From: Spirochaetota bacterium | GTDB taxonomy: Bacteria; Spirochaetota; UBA4802; JAFGDQ01 | NCBI GenBank assembly: GCA_034190085.1 | Contig: JAXHTS010000019.1 | Coordinates: 116,233 to 180,232 of the forward strand | Direction: 5' to 3' | Length of the DNA: 64,000 bases | In this document: positions 63,412 through 64,000 of the stretch, piece by piece | Position numbering within the stretch: the first letter of the stretch is position 1 | How the letters are laid out: each line of letters starts with the position of its first letter | Notes under the pieces: generated by a model | Seen by the model: only the letters and a program-made list of their open reading frames with translations | The model's database searches: none | Told to the model about the DNA's origin: nothing | Program-made: the position numbers and the translations under genes

Positions 63412-64000
63412 TAGGCATCGGCCCTGGAAACCAGCAGCATTTAACCATGTATGCATTAAAGGCCTTGAATGAGTGCGAGGTTATCATTGGGTATAAGACT
63501 TATATAGAACTAGTCGGCAGCATTGTACAGGGAAAAGAGATTATCTCATCTGGAATGACAAAGGAGATGGAGCGTGCAAGGCTCTCAATAGAGCATGCAT
63601 GTAAAGGTAAGTGTGTTTGTCTGATCTCAAGCGGCGATCCTGGGGTATATGGAATGGCAGGCCCTGTATTGCAGCTTCTGAAGGATGACGCTGTACACAG
63701 CATTGATATTGAGATAATCCCAGCAGTATCTGCAGCCTCTGCATGCGCAAGCCTTTTAGGCGCGCCATTGATGCACGATTTTGCAGTTATCTCCCTAAGT
63801 GATCTTTTGACAGATTTGAAGATAATCGAAAAGAGGATAAGGCTTGCTGCTGATGGTGATTATATAATCGTTCTATACAATCCAAAGAGCAGCAAAAGGA
63901 TAAAGCCGCTCACTAAGGCATGGGATATCTTAATGCAATATAAATCTCCGCATACACCAGTGGGCATAGTAAGGAATGCCTATAGAGAGAGCGAGGTTGT
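63345..64000 (+). CDS. cbiH: cobalt-precorrin-3B (C17)-methyltransferase, 3' truncated by the window
   Basis: From about 63396 the frame reads GKLSIVGIGPGNQQHLTMYA, then IIGYKTYIELVG, CVCLISSGDPGVYGMAGPVL near residue 86, IPAVSAASACASLLGAPLMHDFAVISLSDLL in parts near 126, and YIIVLYNPKSSKR near 172. This is the CbiH/CobJ methylase that also drives ring contraction. No ATG, GTG or TTG lies in frame before the conserved start; the frame opens after a stop at 63309. I place the start tentatively at ATT 63345, five bases after GGAGG, so initiation is non-canonical or translation depends on cbiG, which it overlaps. The C-terminus lies beyond base 64000. Confidence 0.85.
   Translation, partial: MNTKEKSNRWSDHCNSKGKLSIVGIGPGNQQHLTMYALKALNECEVIIGYKTYIELVGSIVQGKEIISSGMTKEMERARLSIEHACKGKCVCLISSGDPGVYGMAGPVLQLLKDDAVHSIDIEIIPAVSAASACASLLGAPLMHDFAVISLSDLLTDLKIIEKRIRLAADGDYIIVLYNPKSSKRIKPLTKAWDILMQYKSPHTPVGIVRNAYRESEV

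Noticed and set aside
1..64000. tRNA or rRNA genes
   Set aside because: I saw no T-loop GGTTCRANTCC-type segment with matching acceptor stem and no ribosomal RNA signature; a covariance search was not possible.

Overview
The window comes from a Gram-negative, probably anaerobic bacterium with a moderately AT-rich chromosome. Outer-membrane physiology is explicit: an ExbB/ExbD/TonB energiser, five TonB-dependent receptors and many lipoprotein signal peptides. The cobalamin route is the oxygen-independent, cobalt-early type (cbiK, cbiL, cbiH, cbiF, cbiG, cbiD, cbiE, cbiC, cbiA, cbiP, cobO, cbiB, cobD). No rRNA or tRNA is visible, so the phylum is inference only; an uncultured spirochaete or deltaproteobacterium-like lineage would fit the mix of genes and repeats.

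Layout. 1-3.4 kb: end of a larE-like gene, a CapA-family lipoprotein, a histone-deacetylase-family hydrolase and a 349-bp remnant element with perfect 27-bp inverted ends. 3.5-9.3 kb: exbB-exbD-exbD-tonB, a TonB-dependent receptor with a carboxypeptidase-like N-terminal domain, and two related small lipoproteins. 9.7-11.3 kb: a secreted glycoside-hydrolase-like protein whose signal peptide is split by a frame break in an A8 tract. 11.5-16.8 kb: a minus-strand accessory block that looks like an integron cassette array. It has attC-like sites and decayed small genes, plus an intact LRR-Roc-COR GTPase ending in a TIR-like (DUF4062-like) domain, a plausible defence protein. 17-26 kb: an alpha/beta hydrolase, then a minus-strand signalling block (TonB receptor, YfiR-family protein, sensor kinase, triple-REC diguanylate cyclase, and a GGDEF-REC-HD-GYP protein).

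26.6-39.3 kb: a metal-tetrapyrrole system. It consists of a ChlI/ChlD-like fused chelatase ATPase, a BchH-like 1199-aa chelatase subunit, a HemN/HutW-like radical SAM enzyme, a TonB-dependent receptor, and a 1152-aa lipoprotein carrying two HmuY-like domains, three Ig-like domains and a propeller-like tail. I read this as a candidate anaerobic haem (or related tetrapyrrole) capture and demetallation pathway.

39.4-64 kb: the cobalamin region. After cobD-cbiB come two tandem cobalamin riboswitches, each with its own terminator. They precede a lipoprotein-type CbiK, a DUF2162 membrane protein, a MotA/TolQ protein, a DUF2149 protein, a TonB receptor, a CobN-like subunit with a signal peptide and C-terminal membrane anchor, and a second receptor. 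This looks like an envelope-located CobN system under B12 control. The cytoplasmic cobalamin genes follow, interrupted by a toxin-antitoxin pair and by a REP palindrome family with its RAYT transposase. Some palindromes are read through inside coding sequences. The window ends inside cbiH.
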